Origin: Oegoconia quadripuncta
Taxonomy: Eukaryota; Arthropoda; Insecta; Lepidoptera; Autostichidae
DNA length: 64,000 nucleotides
Assembly (NCBI GenBank): GCA_949316235.1
Contig: OX438749.1
Span: 15,888,414-15,952,413 of the forward strand
Direction of reading: 5' to 3'
This document shows positions 22,400-35,600 of the stretch, one piece after another. Positions within the stretch are counted from its first letter, which is position 1, and each line of letters begins with the position of its first letter. The position numbers and the translations under genes were made by a program. The notes under the pieces are model-generated. The model was not told where the DNA came from. It worked only from the letters and a program-made list of their open reading frames with translations, and ran no database searches.

Positions 22400-22990
22400 T
22401 TCAGTCCCTCAGTTATCAGAGCAGCGAAGCCTCTCCCAAAAAGAAGCTAAGCGTGCTCTCATAAAGTCAGAGGCCTCGGCGAACATGCTCGACGCGCTAC
22501 AGAAACGCGGATGTCTTATGAGGAAGCGAAATGCGTCATTGCAGTACACCCTCATAGTGCTGTAAGATTTACGCGTGAAATCAACCCAGGTTGGCATGTG
22601 TAGAAACACTGGGAGTATGCATAAATAATGTCACCTTAACAATGTTGCTATACACTTGCCAAAACTACGCGCAAGCACGTTACACCGCACCGAAGCGCTT
22701 TTCTTTCTCGCTTCATGTCCTAATCATCTTTCGTCGGTAGGTGGTAAGTATTTGGCCTAAGTACTTGAACGGCTCTACAGCCCGAACTACTGAATTGTTC
22801 AACTTAATTCTCCGGGCCTCTCCCTACTTCAAAAATCTTTTTGTTAGTTTTAAGTGTTATTCCTCTATGATTTTACTTACGTTATATTTCAATCCATAAA
22901 CACCGGCATTACTGCTCATAGAGACTTTTATAGAGAGTCGAGGCTGTTCACGCAGACCCCACCCAGGTGACAGTGCCCCTTGGCCCCACT
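22400..22990 (-). pseudogene. LINE reverse transcriptase C-terminal remnant
   Basis: Reverse-strand frames show NAGVYGLKYNV, then RLNNSVVRAVEPFKYLGQIL, then RVYCNDAFRFLI and PRFCSASSMF in the order found at the C-terminus of lepidopteran non-LTR retrotransposon polymerases. The last block is open for 66 codons (22609-22409). Several frameshifts and stops separate the blocks, so it is dead. Confidence 0.75.
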
Positions 22991-23913
22991 ATATTATGTA
23001 CAAATTAAAGAGGTCCGGAGAAATTATCCTCCCTTGGCAAACTCCACTATTACGCTTACAACTGCAACGTTCATTTGATTCCCGTACCAAAAAACATGAA
23101 CAAACAACTTTTTCCGATACCCCCGAGCCGAGTAGTTGCAGAATATTTCATAATACACCAGATGAATTGCCTGGCCTGGGTTAAGGAAACACGGATAGAC
23201 CGTAGGTTGCGACTTTTGTGCTTTACATAATTAAACTTTATATCGCAAAATCTGTTCACAAATCGGGACGTAAATCAAAATCAGCATCATCTAAACATTT
23301 TCATGTATGCATCAATTACGTATGGGCGTTGAATGAAGCCCTTTGAAAGGGGACAACTATTTAATAGAAAATAAATTTTTCATAATTCTTTTCATAAACA
23401 TTGAGTTCTTTAAAATGACGGCTATAAGATGGCGATAGTAAAAAAATAGTATGTATAAAGGTAGATGCCTATTTAATTATTAATTAAAAGGTCGTCTTTA
23501 GTAACAACACACATGTGTTAGGTTCCTGTTGTTGATGATGTTGAGGATGACCACACTCGGTGATCAAGGTGAAGGGTGGACGCGAAAGGTTTACGCACTA
23601 TGGATTGAAACAGTGCAGAAGCTTAGCGATGTTGCTTATTCGCTCTCCCCGCGGGTCGCGGCGCGATGTACAGGCGGAAATTTACTGGTGACTCAACTCC
23701 TGATTACGAAGAACTATCCACTAGGAACCATAGCCGAATTCAGCCGAAAATTGTTGGACTTCCATACTAAAGGTGGTTTCAGAATGATTTACTTTATTTG
23801 GGTAAATAATGATTCCTTGGGGAAAGTTGTTCGTAATCAAGTGTGGCGTCACCAGTTAATGGGAATTAAACGAATTCAAATTCACCCTGTACATGCTCGC
23901 GCTGTGGTTACAA
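22991..23913. other. Intergenic with an unassigned 149-codon ORF
   Basis: An open frame on the + strand at 23529-23978 runs into the MITE at 23916. It has no recognisable domain, no intron signals and no good start context, so I do not call it a gene. Confidence 0.3.
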
Positions 23914-23915
23914 GG

Positions 23916-24559
23916 GGCCTATTTAATAAACGTTATAATTCTCACAATTATGTCACTTTATCGATATTCCTCGAATAAGTCGAAATGTCACGAAAACTGC
24001 CGTTTTATAAAGATGACAATTTAGGTCCAAATGCAACAGGTAAATACTGACATAATTGTTAGGCCAAAAAAACTCGTTTAATAAAGGTGACAATTGTCAG
24101 ATTTTACCTGCAGTCTATAAAAATATGGTCATTATAGAGAATCAAAACCTTTCCATGAATATTCTATCCAATCAACTACTTAAAAGAAAAGTTAATGTGC
24201 GACGTCGTATAGTTTGCACCATATATTCAATTTCATTACTACTATCACCGCTATCCGTTGACGACGATAACACATTTTTTTTATTATCCGTAGTTTACTG
24301 TCGAATGCCTTGACATGCGCTTGCCTGTTGAAAATCTCTCACAATTCGATAAATATGTCCATGATAATTTAGTGTTTATATAAAATGAATTTGACAAGTT
24401 TTTCCCGACAAATTGTCACCTGTCGCCTGTCATGACAAATTGTTTATCAAACTGAAATATGTCAAATTGTCACGACAAGTATTAGACATAATTGTAGATT
24501 TTCCACCTTGGCAAGAATTATCAAATTGTCGGATTGTCGCAATGTTTATTAAATAGGCC
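23916..24559. mobile_element. TIR element family 4 (MITE-like), 644 bp
   Basis: Ends are inverted: ggcctatttaataaacgtt (23916) and aatgtttattaaataggcc (24541-24559). The interior is unusually rich in gacaat/attgtc and 'gacaaattgtca'-like palindromes, mostly in the right half. There is no transposase. Confidence 0.7.
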
Positions 24560-24800
24560 TCTGATGGTTGATATAGTGTACCTACAAATAATTTTTCTGT
24601 TGTATATATATATTGAATATATTTACAAAATGTAATGTAATGCATAAAATACAATGTAATTGGTACATTATTATAAATGTAAACATCCCACTAGTGTGCA
24701 CAGCACATGTCCGTAGTCACCATACAAACATATGCCCCTTGTGAGATTCGAACACGCGATATTTGGTAATAACAGTCAGGGTTTCTAACCAAACAGGTCG
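24560..24800 (-). repeat. tRNA-headed SINE (type B), worn
   Basis: 'gatggttgatatagtg', 'catacaaacatatgcccctt', 'gagattcgaacacgcga' and 'accaaacaggtcgttag' follow the SINE B order on the reverse strand. Head and body are both diverged. Confidence 0.6.
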
Positions 24801-25206
24801 TTAGTTAATTAATACTAAATTTTAAAATAAAACTCACGTTTTACGTACCCATCCCATATAATTAATAATTATTGATCAAACAATGCAATCTTACCTATGT
24901 TTTGTTACCTACTATAGATTATAATTAGAATTTGGCCTTTACTTTCTTCGTGTCACACACAATATCGACACCACCTACTTACTAGATTAAAATTCAGAGA
25001 CGTATCCAAACAAGCGCCTCAAAAGCTCGTCAACCAGGTACCTAAACACACATTATTGCCTATACCTAATAAAAAGTGCACCCACTATGGTGATTGGTGC
25101 ACTGCGTATCCAACAACCTGTATATTTATTTCGCTTACTTTTTCTGCAGTAGCTTAGTCTTAAAACAATAATTTTGGCAACTGTTCGGAGTATTCATATT
25201 ATAATA

Positions 25207-25420
25207 CCAGGCCACGCACAAAGTTTTGTGTAAAAAAACTTTTTATGTATGAGAAACTAGCCACTTATAATTTATTTAAAAAACTCGATTTATAAGTAAA
25301 AATAGGAACGTGTCAATTTCGAAATTTCCCACCACACCACACCCTGCGTTGGGTTATATTTTCGTGGGATGATTTTTTATGACTTCAAATGTCGCTTGAA
25401 ACCGGAGAAATCCTTCTAAA
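25207..25420 (+). pseudogene. Mariner 5' end remnant
   Basis: After a TA, 'ccaggccacgcacaaagttt' resembles a mariner terminal repeat. 'gattttttatgacttcaaat' then 'gtcgcttga' matches the 5' coding part of the mariner at 44.0 kb. Only this portion remains. Confidence 0.5.
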
Positions 25421-25799
25421 GCAACCAAGTACTGCTGGTATAAATACCGCTTAAATTAAGCGCAGTCGGAAGAAAACGGGCTAGCAGAGACGGCTTTGAT
25501 CAAAAATAATAGGCGAATTATATACCCATATATCTGTACTACTGTTTGCAAACAAGGCCATAGTATTCCACACACATCTACTAAAAACGGGGGAGTACAA
25601 CTAGCCATTTATGTTTAGCATTTGAGACAATAGAATTCGAATCGAACAACACCTGAGCGGTGCTACAGTTGCTCCAGCGGTACCAATCCAATCTAATCAC
25701 TGTGTCAAGTTCTTGTTACAACAATGAAGTTCTGCCAACTGCACTAGTTTTCACTGTGTTACAGTAGGCATTTCTTCCCATATTGGCTATTGGTACACT

Positions 25800-26335
25800 A
25801 AAATATTTCTGCGACATCATCACCGTCGCAATAGGTACAGGAGCAGAGCACATGGTCGAATCCACTGCAGAGAAGCGTGAGACAGGGAGACGTTATCTCT
25901 CCGTAACTTCACTGGTGCACTGAAAAACGCTTTTAAACTCTTGGATTGCCAAGGATTCGGCATTAATATCAACGTGGAGAGTATATTACTCAGCTTCGAT
26001 TTGTCGACGACATGATTACATGGCAAAACCGACGGAAGACGGGCATTATACTCGAAGACCTCAATCGAGTATCCCAACAAGTGGGCCTTAAGGTGAACAT
26101 GGGCAAAACGAAAATAATGGAGAATTCCCATGTCGTACCAATATTAGTTGGGTACTTCATTCTTGAAGTTGTAGACGAGTATTTCTATATCTAGGACAAG
26201 AGATCCGATTAGATAAGTCCAACTACGAGGAGGCCAACGTCGAATCCAGTTGGATTCCAACCGAGTTCGGATGAGTAGCATTCGGAAAACAGCGCAACAT
26301 CTTCTCGTACTAAATTCTTCAGTGCTTAAAGATGA
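25800..26335 (+). pseudogene. RTE-type reverse transcriptase remnant
   Basis: A frame at about 26052-26140 reads LEDLNRVSQQVGLKVNMGKT, with FVDD-like coding just before it ('cgatttgtcgacgacatg', the catalytic box in worn form). Downstream 'gacaagagatccgattagat' encodes GQEIRLD. This order is the RTE fingers-palm region seen in reverse at 63.4-63.8 kb. Frameshifts and stops abound. Confidence 0.75.
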
Positions 26336-26392
26336 AAGTAATTAATGTATGTTACACTTATACCAGTGATAACTATTTTGAAATTATCTATA

Positions 26393-26690
26393 CTAAATAA
26401 ATAAATATCCTTTGACATGCACACAATGCCATCTAGTTCCACTTTAAGCAACTATAAGCTTGTATTGTGAATACCAGATGGTTGATGTAGGTAAATGTAT
26501 TTAAGTAGTACGAACATTGTAGGTCCTACATTAATACATTTTTTTTTTTAATTTTTGTAAATAAATATCCATAACTCGGGTACACAGGTCCATATTCATC
26601 ATACAAACATAATAATATGCCCCTACCGGGATTCGAACCGATTCGATTTTGGTGTAGTGGTCAGAGTTTCTAACCACTACACACTACAAT
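26393..26690 (-). repeat. tRNA-headed SINE (type B1), with internal change
   Basis: 'aatgccatctagttccac', 'accagatggttgatg', 'ccataactcgggtaca' and 'gcccctaccgggattcga' match SINE B in reverse. An extra AT-rich stretch lies in the body, and the head end is altered. Confidence 0.7.
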
Positions 26691-29150
26691 TATTTATTAG
26701 GCAATGTTATATGTGAACATATTTTTGAAAATAATGATGTTCAGCGAACGAGCTTAGGGAATATAGGTACTTGATCTCATTTCAACATTGGTATCATATC
26801 TAGGTTAACAGGATACCTATTGCCTGAAATGACGACTAAAGTTGCAGATATCCGACGATAATGGGAACTAAATAATCGTAAAAACCACAACTCCAATTAA
26901 TCTGTACGGAATTAACAAAATAACATAGATAAGTAGTCATAATTTTAAGTATCTTAAAAATTCGAATAATAAGTAATAAGAAAGTAACTTAAACTAGAAT
27001 AATAAGAAAGGAATTTATAGAAATGAACGGACTACATCGTCGTCATTCTTTTTTCTTGGATAGAATCATATTCTCAAATGGATACATTTTTATCTGGACA
27101 CGTTCTTAATTGCACACACGTCTTTGCCAACTAAACCTAGGTGCTTCATTAATAAAAATAATAGTTTTAAAACACGCCTATAAACAAATAAATATCGGAA
27201 AATCTTATTTCACTCTCATGGTCTAAAACTGTATCATTAGAGCATTAATGTATGTATCACTATCAAGTGTAGTCATATTCTGGCTTTTCTCTAAGCATAA
27301 TAATATATGAAGCGATATAGATTAAAATCCATGTTGACTTTCGGGGGTTTTTTAAATTTTAAATTTTGTCTAAGTTACCTGACATTGAAGAATAATTTTT
27401 ATTTTATTGTTTAAATATAATTTAAATGATACGACATTATTAAAGTGAGATTTAATGAATCTAAAAGAAGTTTATATTCAAATTAAGTATGTAAATAAAA
27501 TGTATGTATTTAATAAATCTAAATTATAGGTTGGTACAGAAATTAAAAAATAAACTAATGTATTGACAATTAAAAAAACGGGTGCTGTCTTATTTATACG
27601 ATGAAAGATGATCTACCTAAGGTGAGCAAAATATTATTTTTGTTTTAAAAAAAAAATCTTACATCCTCACGCTCTATGTGAAAAATTGTGTTTTACTCGA
27701 GACTAAACAGCTATTATGATATACACATAAAGGTTCGTTTTAATCCGTTGTTAAACAATACATAAAATAACTATTGCAAATTGAATATTTAAAGTGATGC
27801 AAGCAAGGTAATTTGACAATTGCTTAGCGAACGTTGATGTTATTGCTCGTAGCTAAATAATTTAATATTCTGTAAAATGTCAATCAGGTAAAAAATTACT
27901 TACATCGATTTTTATATTTGCTATAATTAGGTATTTACTGCCCGACACGTTCAATTATATTTTTGACGGTTGTAGATGAGAACAAAAAAAAATTTAGGGC
28001 TGGAATTAAACTTTTTAGGCTTCTTGGTTTTGGAGATCACACTAATTGGTGTTTCGGCTTGTGTGGCTGGTATTGGTGATACACCCTTCGTAAAGTTTCT
28101 ACTACTCCATTAGGTTAGATAAGAAGAACCACTTTCATTCAAAAATCTCGATTCAAAAGGATAGATAATTGCTAAAATATGCTTTTTTTGAAAAAAAAAA
28201 TTGAAGACGAATTAACGGAAGTAAATGATGAGCAAATTTCATGAACTGTTTAAAACTGAAAAGCACTGTATACATTACCATTTCCAATTGAGAATGTATC
28301 CACATGAGAAAAGAATCGTCGTCGTGTATGGAAGTTTCTTAGAAACAATCTTTGCTTTAGATTGATCTATTCTCATCCATCGCAACTACATCACTGAATG
28401 CACATGACGTCATACATATACCGGTACCTACCTACTCAGCATCAACGAAGTACACATTAAAGGGATCAAACCACGATCATTCGGCCCGCCACAAGCATGT
28501 ATATCTATGATTGCGGTGATACCTATATAAAATAACAAATAAGAATCGAAATTTATAAAACTCGATAGGTATACTTGGAACCGTGTTTGAATATATACAT
28601 ACCTACTGACTGAGCAGACAATCCACACCGTCCCTAATGTATAAATTTGACATATAAAATTCATATTGCTGATGGCTAAGTAGATATAAATTGGCATGAG
28701 TTGAGATGAACGGTAATGTCCGCCAAACATAACAACCCACCTAGGCTATTGAATAACTAATTTAACCATCTGCCTACTGCAGTTCCATCTAAGTTTCTGC
28801 TGATAGAATACATAGTTGGTTAATTCTAGAAGGTAAAACAAAAAAATATCCTTAACTTATTCACGTGTTATGCTTTCTGGCTGGAGAGATCTACGGGTCA
28901 GTCGTTTGATAAATTAAGATTTTTTTTTTCAGGTGATGGATTAATCTTGGCTAGGATATGTACAACTTGCGAATATATAGAGCAAAATAGTAGGAATTAC
29001 AGAATAATACTGATAGGTATCTAATGAGGTTCTGTATTTAAAAAGCAGAAGAGTTTTAAATGTTTTAGAAATTGGCAACACTACATAGGCAACTGACGAT
29101 AGATCTCAAAAAAACAAGAATCCAAAGTCAAAAAAAAACACTCATCAATC
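26691..29150. other. AT-rich intergenic, no gene seen
   Basis: About 2.5 kb with no ORF above 100 codons that shows a domain and no SINE head. The interval separates LINE/SINE debris from the 3' end of the SIAH-like gene. Confidence 0.4.
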
Positions 29151-29154
29151 ATTG

Positions 29155-29230
29155 AACAAAACAAAAAAAGGCTTTTTGGCGGTAAGTCAGCGAATGACGT
29201 TGCATTTTTATTTTACAAATTGATTTTTTT
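29155..29230 (+). repeat. Fragment of the 62.3-kb retroposed-looking unit
   Basis: 'ggctttttggcgg', 'gtcagcgaatgac' and 'ttgcatttttattttac' match the start of the unit at 62.31 kb ('ggctttttggcggg', 'ctcggcgagtgaa', 'gtagcatttttctttat'). Confidence 0.45.
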
Positions 29231-29639
29231 ATTATAATAATGTTCATTAGGTTCATTATAGGACACTGATCGTATAAATTGATTTCGTTCGACTTCCTTT
29301 TTTACCAGACTACGGAGGAAGGGTTGTGATTTTTTATATACGAAATCGTTTTGCGATTCGAATCAATCGATCGATTTTTTTGGAAATTAATTTGCATCCC
29401 TATTTAATTTTTTTAACATGTCAATGTCACTCAAGGTAAAGTATATCGGTGTTACAATATAACATTTACAAAAAAATCTTCTGCTTTTTACTGGATGCTA
29501 TAAATGATAATTTATTCCTTTCAATTAGTGTCATTAGAGTTGCAGAATATTCTAACATGATGTACAATATCTAGCCAAACCTTCAAACAAAAAAAACTAT
29601 CTCCTTTATCATAGTCTAACGTTGAAACGATGCATGTTT

Positions 29640-29655
29640 ACGCATCGTTTATTAT
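29640..29655 (-). terminator. Candidate polyadenylation signal of the SIAH-like gene
   Basis: TTTATT on the + strand (AATAAA in the gene's sense) lies about 30 bases after the stop codon at 29679. Confidence 0.4.
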
Positions 29656-29678
29656 TTACTAGACCTACTACTCATTTA

Positions 29679-32600
29679 TTAGGCCTGACCCTGCACTTTG
29701 TTAGATTTTTTTGGTCCGGGCCCTTTCGGTCCTGGATAATTAGGGCCTGGATTATTAGGTCCTGGATTATTAGGTCCTGGATTATTAGGCCCTGGACCCT
29801 TGGGACCTTTAGGCTTGTTTGGTGGTTTATTTTCATTTTTAGGTTCGCCCTTATCACCTTTCTTAGACGCAGGCGGGAGCCTCTTGATAAGGAATCTGAA
29901 CGAAAGTTTCTTGTCTTTCACAAAATGATTTAGCGAATCCAATGGCAAAACACCACACTTCCCTTCGCGGAAAATGTCGTCAGCCTTCATAGAGTCACTG
30001 AAGCAATGTTCAATAAATACAACCTTACGTCTAGTGTCCTGCTTGCTCGTCATGTGTATCTCATAAATGTGCTGTTGCGCTACTTTCTTGCTGCCAATGT
30101 GTTGGACAGTCCAGTATACCATCTTCTGTAGGGTGTCAATCTTCATGGTCACTATAAAGAGTAGCTTAGTTTGAGCCACGAGATATACGTGGCGGTCGTC
30201 CTCTTTAACGCTGACGTTAGAGAGTTCCACGTCAGAATCACTGCCCACGTTACAATGCGCTACGTGACGATCCTTGAAGTGATCCATCATGTCCGTCAGT
30301 TTTCCTGCGCGACAATAGATATATATTACTTATGTGTTAATGTCTGCACAATACAGTCCTTAATAATGAAAATACGTGTTAAAAAAGAATTCTTAATATT
30401 TATTAATAGAAACCCACTCATTAGTAAAATTATATTAGTATAGTAATAGAGCAGTTGCTCATTACACGCAAAGCTCAATTTAACCGATACACTTCTCGCC
30501 GAAAATTAAATTTCCATCCACATCACCTGGATGAGTGGAAGTCTACCACTGTACGTTTCTCAAGAAACTTCTTACCACGTACGACCACCCTGTGGAACGG
30601 ACTTCCGGCAGCGGTATTCCCGAACGAGTACGACATTGGAACCTTCAAGAAACGAGCCTACACCTTCCTCAAAGGCCGGCAACGCATCTGTGACCCATTT
30701 GGTGTTGCGGGTGTCCATGGGCGGCGGTGATTGCTTTCCATCAGGTGACCCGCAGGCTCGTTTGTCGCCCTCTCATATTAAAAAAAAAAAAGCATTAAAA
30801 TGTCTCGTAATAGGGACCCATATTCGTTACAGATAGAGAGAATTCAGGCGGTGCGTGGCTGATATGATGCTCACGGAATTACTGCCGCCGAATTTTACTG
30901 CAAAAACCTAATATGGATATCGTATTACAGAATCTCCGCTTCAGGACAGTTAAAAAGGGACAGCTCTATGTAACTTGTATAGCAGCATCTCTTTCTAACT
31001 ATGCTCAAGCGCAGATTTACGCTTGAGCAACATTCTGAAATAAGGGCCTAAGGTTTTTTTTTATGCACGACGGGTTCGTACTTGACCTAACATTAATTTT
31101 TAAAATTAATTAATATTAAGTGAAGATGAGGTCGAAGGTGGTAACGTACTGACCCGGAAACCCCAACACATTTGGGAGACTGGCTATCTTATCTCTGACA
31201 ATCGGAACACAACAATACTATTAACATTTTGGCGGCAGATTTAGATAAGATGGTGGTAGCTAGCCAGGCGGACATTTTAAAATGCCGGTAGTAGGGCCAC
31301 CAACCAAATCGAGTACTTAAACATGTACCCCACTGGGGATCGAACCCGCGACCTCCTAATCGTAAACCCAATGTTGTTTACATTGAGCCACGGAGGCGGT
31401 TAAGGTTCTTTTTAAGGTTCAGTAGGTAGTCAACAAGGAACGCTTAGTTTCTCCACGTCCGTCTGTCTGCCTGTCTGCGGCACCAGTACTAGAAAGCTGT
31501 ATACTGTAATTTGGCATGGGTATACATAACAATCACCCCGCTAAAGTGGTAAAATAAAATTTGGATTTTTTTAAGCGTAGGTATAGTGTAGTTGGGAAAA
31601 AAATTCTTTTATTTTTGTAGCCCATCGTGTTCTCGGTTTAAGAAATATTAATCTCTTATATATAAATATTAAGCTTTAAATAGGTTTAACAAGTTAATGA
31701 GTATTAGTCGAAAAACTTATAAAATGTACTATCCGTTGATTATCAAACAACAAAAAGGCCCGTTCTAAGTTCGCATATTGTGAGGGCAAGTACGGAATCC
31801 TACACTGCGTGTGGCCTGACACGCACTTTGCCAGCTTTTAATATACACGATAATTTACAATAATATTTGATGATAAGAATATAAACTAAGAAACAAACGT
31901 AGATCTTGCAAAAAAGACAGCTTTCCATCCATTTTAATAAAGCATTTTTGTCTTTGACTATAAGGGCTTCTCTTTTTTATTTTAAGGTCGCTCTGGAAAT
32001 CTATGGGGAAAGTATACGTTCAATAGTGGACGTCCTGTACTTTGTATGATGATAATGATGTCGGTCTAAATACATACAATAAATATATATCAGCCTTGAG
32101 TTTTCAATCAAATCTTATATTTTCAACAAATATTACTTGAATGTTCATATTTGATAAGCGAGAATATTCGAAGCTAGTCATTCAGATAGTGTAGGTATGT
32201 ACATGTTATCTGTTGATACGAGTGCTATGTGTCTACTGATAAAGCTTACCATTCCAGGAACACCTTCCAAATACCGCTCCTAATGGACAATCCATTACTC
32301 GGAAGATACATTCTTTAAGGTGATCCTCTAATTCCCGAAACAGCATAGTATATACGCAGCCTGCAGACTTATTGGGGCATGGCACCTTCGCCTGAGTCAC
32401 AAATAGAGGAACATAATATACCGATTTTTTTACCGTAAAGAAAAAAATAGAGCAAATAATTATGGCCTATTTTTAATTGATTTAAGTGAAAAGTAATTGA
32501 TTTAAGATAATTAATTTAAGTGAAAAAAAAATATTAAACTAATTAACTAAAACTAACTATAAACTATTTAATTATTTTTTTTCAAACCTTTGTGTGTCAT

Positions 32601-35600
32601 TTGACGGTGGCGTTTGTAACCTTATTCCACATAATTACACCATTAAATTAAATAAATAAAAAAAAGTTGGAGAAAATAATAGTTCCAAATAAATTTCGCA
32701 TGATAGGTACCCTACGCATCCCGCCAGTCGTATAATCAATTTTGTAATAAATATTTTACGTTATAAAGAAAAACGATGATTTCTTTGTAACAATATTTAT
32801 GGCAAGACAGGTCGGTTAGTTACACAGATTTGTATTAGCAAATCTGTTACCCTACCTTACTAGTTGTATGTATGTAGTGGTTTATTGAAGTATACATATA
32901 TGGAGGTTACATATCATATTTACCATATCATAGTGACAATCTTAAGGCCGTATTAATAAATCTATCTTGAGATTAAGATCGCGTCTCAGTCTCAATACTA
33001 TTTTTTTTTATACTATTTTAATATGCTATACAGATTCACAAGCGTCAAGTTAAGGTCATTTCAATCTTGAGAACGGTTTATTAATTCGGGACCTAAGTCC
33101 CTAAGCCCGTATTAATAAATCAATCTCAATAGAAGTCTTGAGGCTACGTCTTAAGCATTTGACGCTATCTCAAGTTCCGTGCTACTTTATTAACCAATCT
33201 TGAGGTCTACTCAGCTGAGATCACTTCTCAAGTATTCGCCTCAGCGGGGAATGAATGATAGTCTTGAGTTTAGTTTTTCGTCTTTTCATGTCTCAAATTA
33301 GGTTTATTAAACAACACGTTTAAGTACTTGAGACCGGACACAAGATTGTTCTCATTTTTGAGAATGGTTTATTAATACGGGCCATAATACCAGGAAAGTA
33401 ACATATGTCTTTATAAAATTGATTTTTCTATCGTATTTAATAAATAAAATAATGCTTTTGTGAGATACTCAAGTAAAACATGATAATTTTATAAAGGCAG
33501 ACGAACATGTACTACCTACCTTACTAAACTTATCCCCGATTGCAATGTCTATACACTGCTGCTTGTTCTAATGGAATTCATAACGAATCATAGCGTTTGT
33601 GGGAATATACCTGCGCAATAATTTCTTCGAGCTGGAAGTTCCTCATCTGTGTCATTGGCTGGCGGCAAATAGGGCACACTGCCGGTGACAAAGTCATAGT
33701 GCAGCTGTTGCAGAGACTGTGCCCAGTCATACACTGTAATATAGGAGCACTCATTGTTTCTAAGCATACTGGACATTCCGGTAGCTCCACTGCCACTGCT
33801 GCCAACCTGATGTGAAAAGTTACATGGTATTATAATATGATATGATATAATATTTGGGACACTTACACCAATCATCCAGTCCCAAACTAAGCAAAGCTTA
33901 TGCTATGGATACTAGATAACGGATAAACATACATAAATATTTATATAAACATCCAAGACTCGGGAATAAATGTTCGTATTCTTCACACAAACATTTACCC
34001 CTGGCGGGATTCGTACCCGCAACCGTTGGTTTCGCCGATAGGGTCACTATCCACTACACCAATCGGTCATCATGGTTGGGTAATAAATATTAATAGACTG
34101 TACGTCAAAACAGGATCCCGATTCTCGCGACTTATCAATGTCAAGAGACATTGGTATGTCTATCTCTTTCACGTTTATGTGTATGTGCAAAAGTGACAAG
34201 CCTATTGATGTCTATCGACAGGGAAATGTCAAGTGCGCGAGAATCGGAGTCCTGCTCTGCAGGGGCTATGTAGGTATTACTTATTCGATGTTGATTTGTC
34301 ATGTTAATATTACGGAGGATGCTCAACAACGTGGTCAACTACTGTTGCGTCTGTTGCATATGCCTTACTTACCGTGTAGTTTCGAAAAAACAATAAAAGT
34401 CGACGACTTTCTTTCGTTATAGACATCTCAGTTATTCACCATTAGCATAGCAACCAGGCAGTAGTGTTCATCGTACAACCTTACTTCCCACTGTTGGGAC
34501 ACAGCCTCATCTCACTGGGAGAGGTTATGGGGGGCCATATCCACCACGCCGAAGGCGAGGGCGTAATAGAGCAGAGTGTGTTTAATAAATATACGCACGT
34601 ATATCGTACGACGTTTTTCAACATACCTACTTGTGAGGAAACTGAATAAAAAATCACGCGGCGGCGGGCACTTCGAAATTTGAAAAAAAAAAAAAAACCA
34701 ATTTGAAGCATATTTTATTACTGATCTCCATCACACATGGAGATCAGCAATAGAGCAAGAAAAAGAAGTTAAGGTCAACAGTCTATACCTCGCCTTCCGT
34801 TGTGCAGGATGTTTATTTGCAAGGCACAATTTGCAGGCTCGTGGCAGGATCGGCTTACTTAACCGACTTAGATGATGTCTTTCGATTCTCCTTGATCCCC
34901 AGTGTCCTAGGATACCTTTTATGCTAAACAATTTAACAGTAGGTACGCGAAAGTGAAGACAAACCGTGCCGAGTGTTGCCAACTGAGATTTCCACAGAAC
35001 CGGGGGCGTAAGGGATACGTACGTTTTTAATGTCAGTGCTAGTCAAGTCTCTACCTACCCACATACTTACAAGTTTTACTGTATAAGCAATCGGTATATT
35101 TGGGTAATAATAGGTCATGGTGGTTCCTAGTTTTTACACGCGTTTCTGCACACATATACCCATGCCTATCCCAACTATCTAATATTATAAATGCGAAAGT
35201 GTATGCATGTTTGTTACCTCTTCACGCCTAAACGGCTAGACGGATTTGGATGAATTTTCGTTGGTAGACAGATTAGGACCTGAATTAACATATAGGCAAA
35301 TTTTTTGCTGAACCGATTTTGATGAAATGGTTCACGCGGAAGAAGTCGCAGGCAACAGCTAGTAAGTATATTATAGTCAAGTTTCCTTCCTATGTCTTTA
35401 CTCTTTGTTAGTTAGTCCCGCACACAGCGCAACGAAACAAGGAAATAATTAGCGCTTCATCTTTCTTTTTCTTGGTGTGAGTCTGGCAGGTAAAAAGTTA
35501 GTTGAGACTTATACGCTTTTATAATTTTTTTTTATCATCCCACGGGAAGAGTAGTTCAGTATCCTCTTTTTCAATGCTTATTTATTATACCTTATTAGTT

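Noticed and set aside
23529..23978. 149-codon + strand ORF
   Set aside because: No domain, no splice context, and its last 20 codons are the MITE end at 23916, so chance is more likely than a gene.
29622..29933. 103-codon + strand ORF with repeated '[10 protein letters not shown]'
   Set aside because: It is the antisense reading of the PGPNN repeat in the SIAH-like last exon, which has phase and domain support on the - strand.
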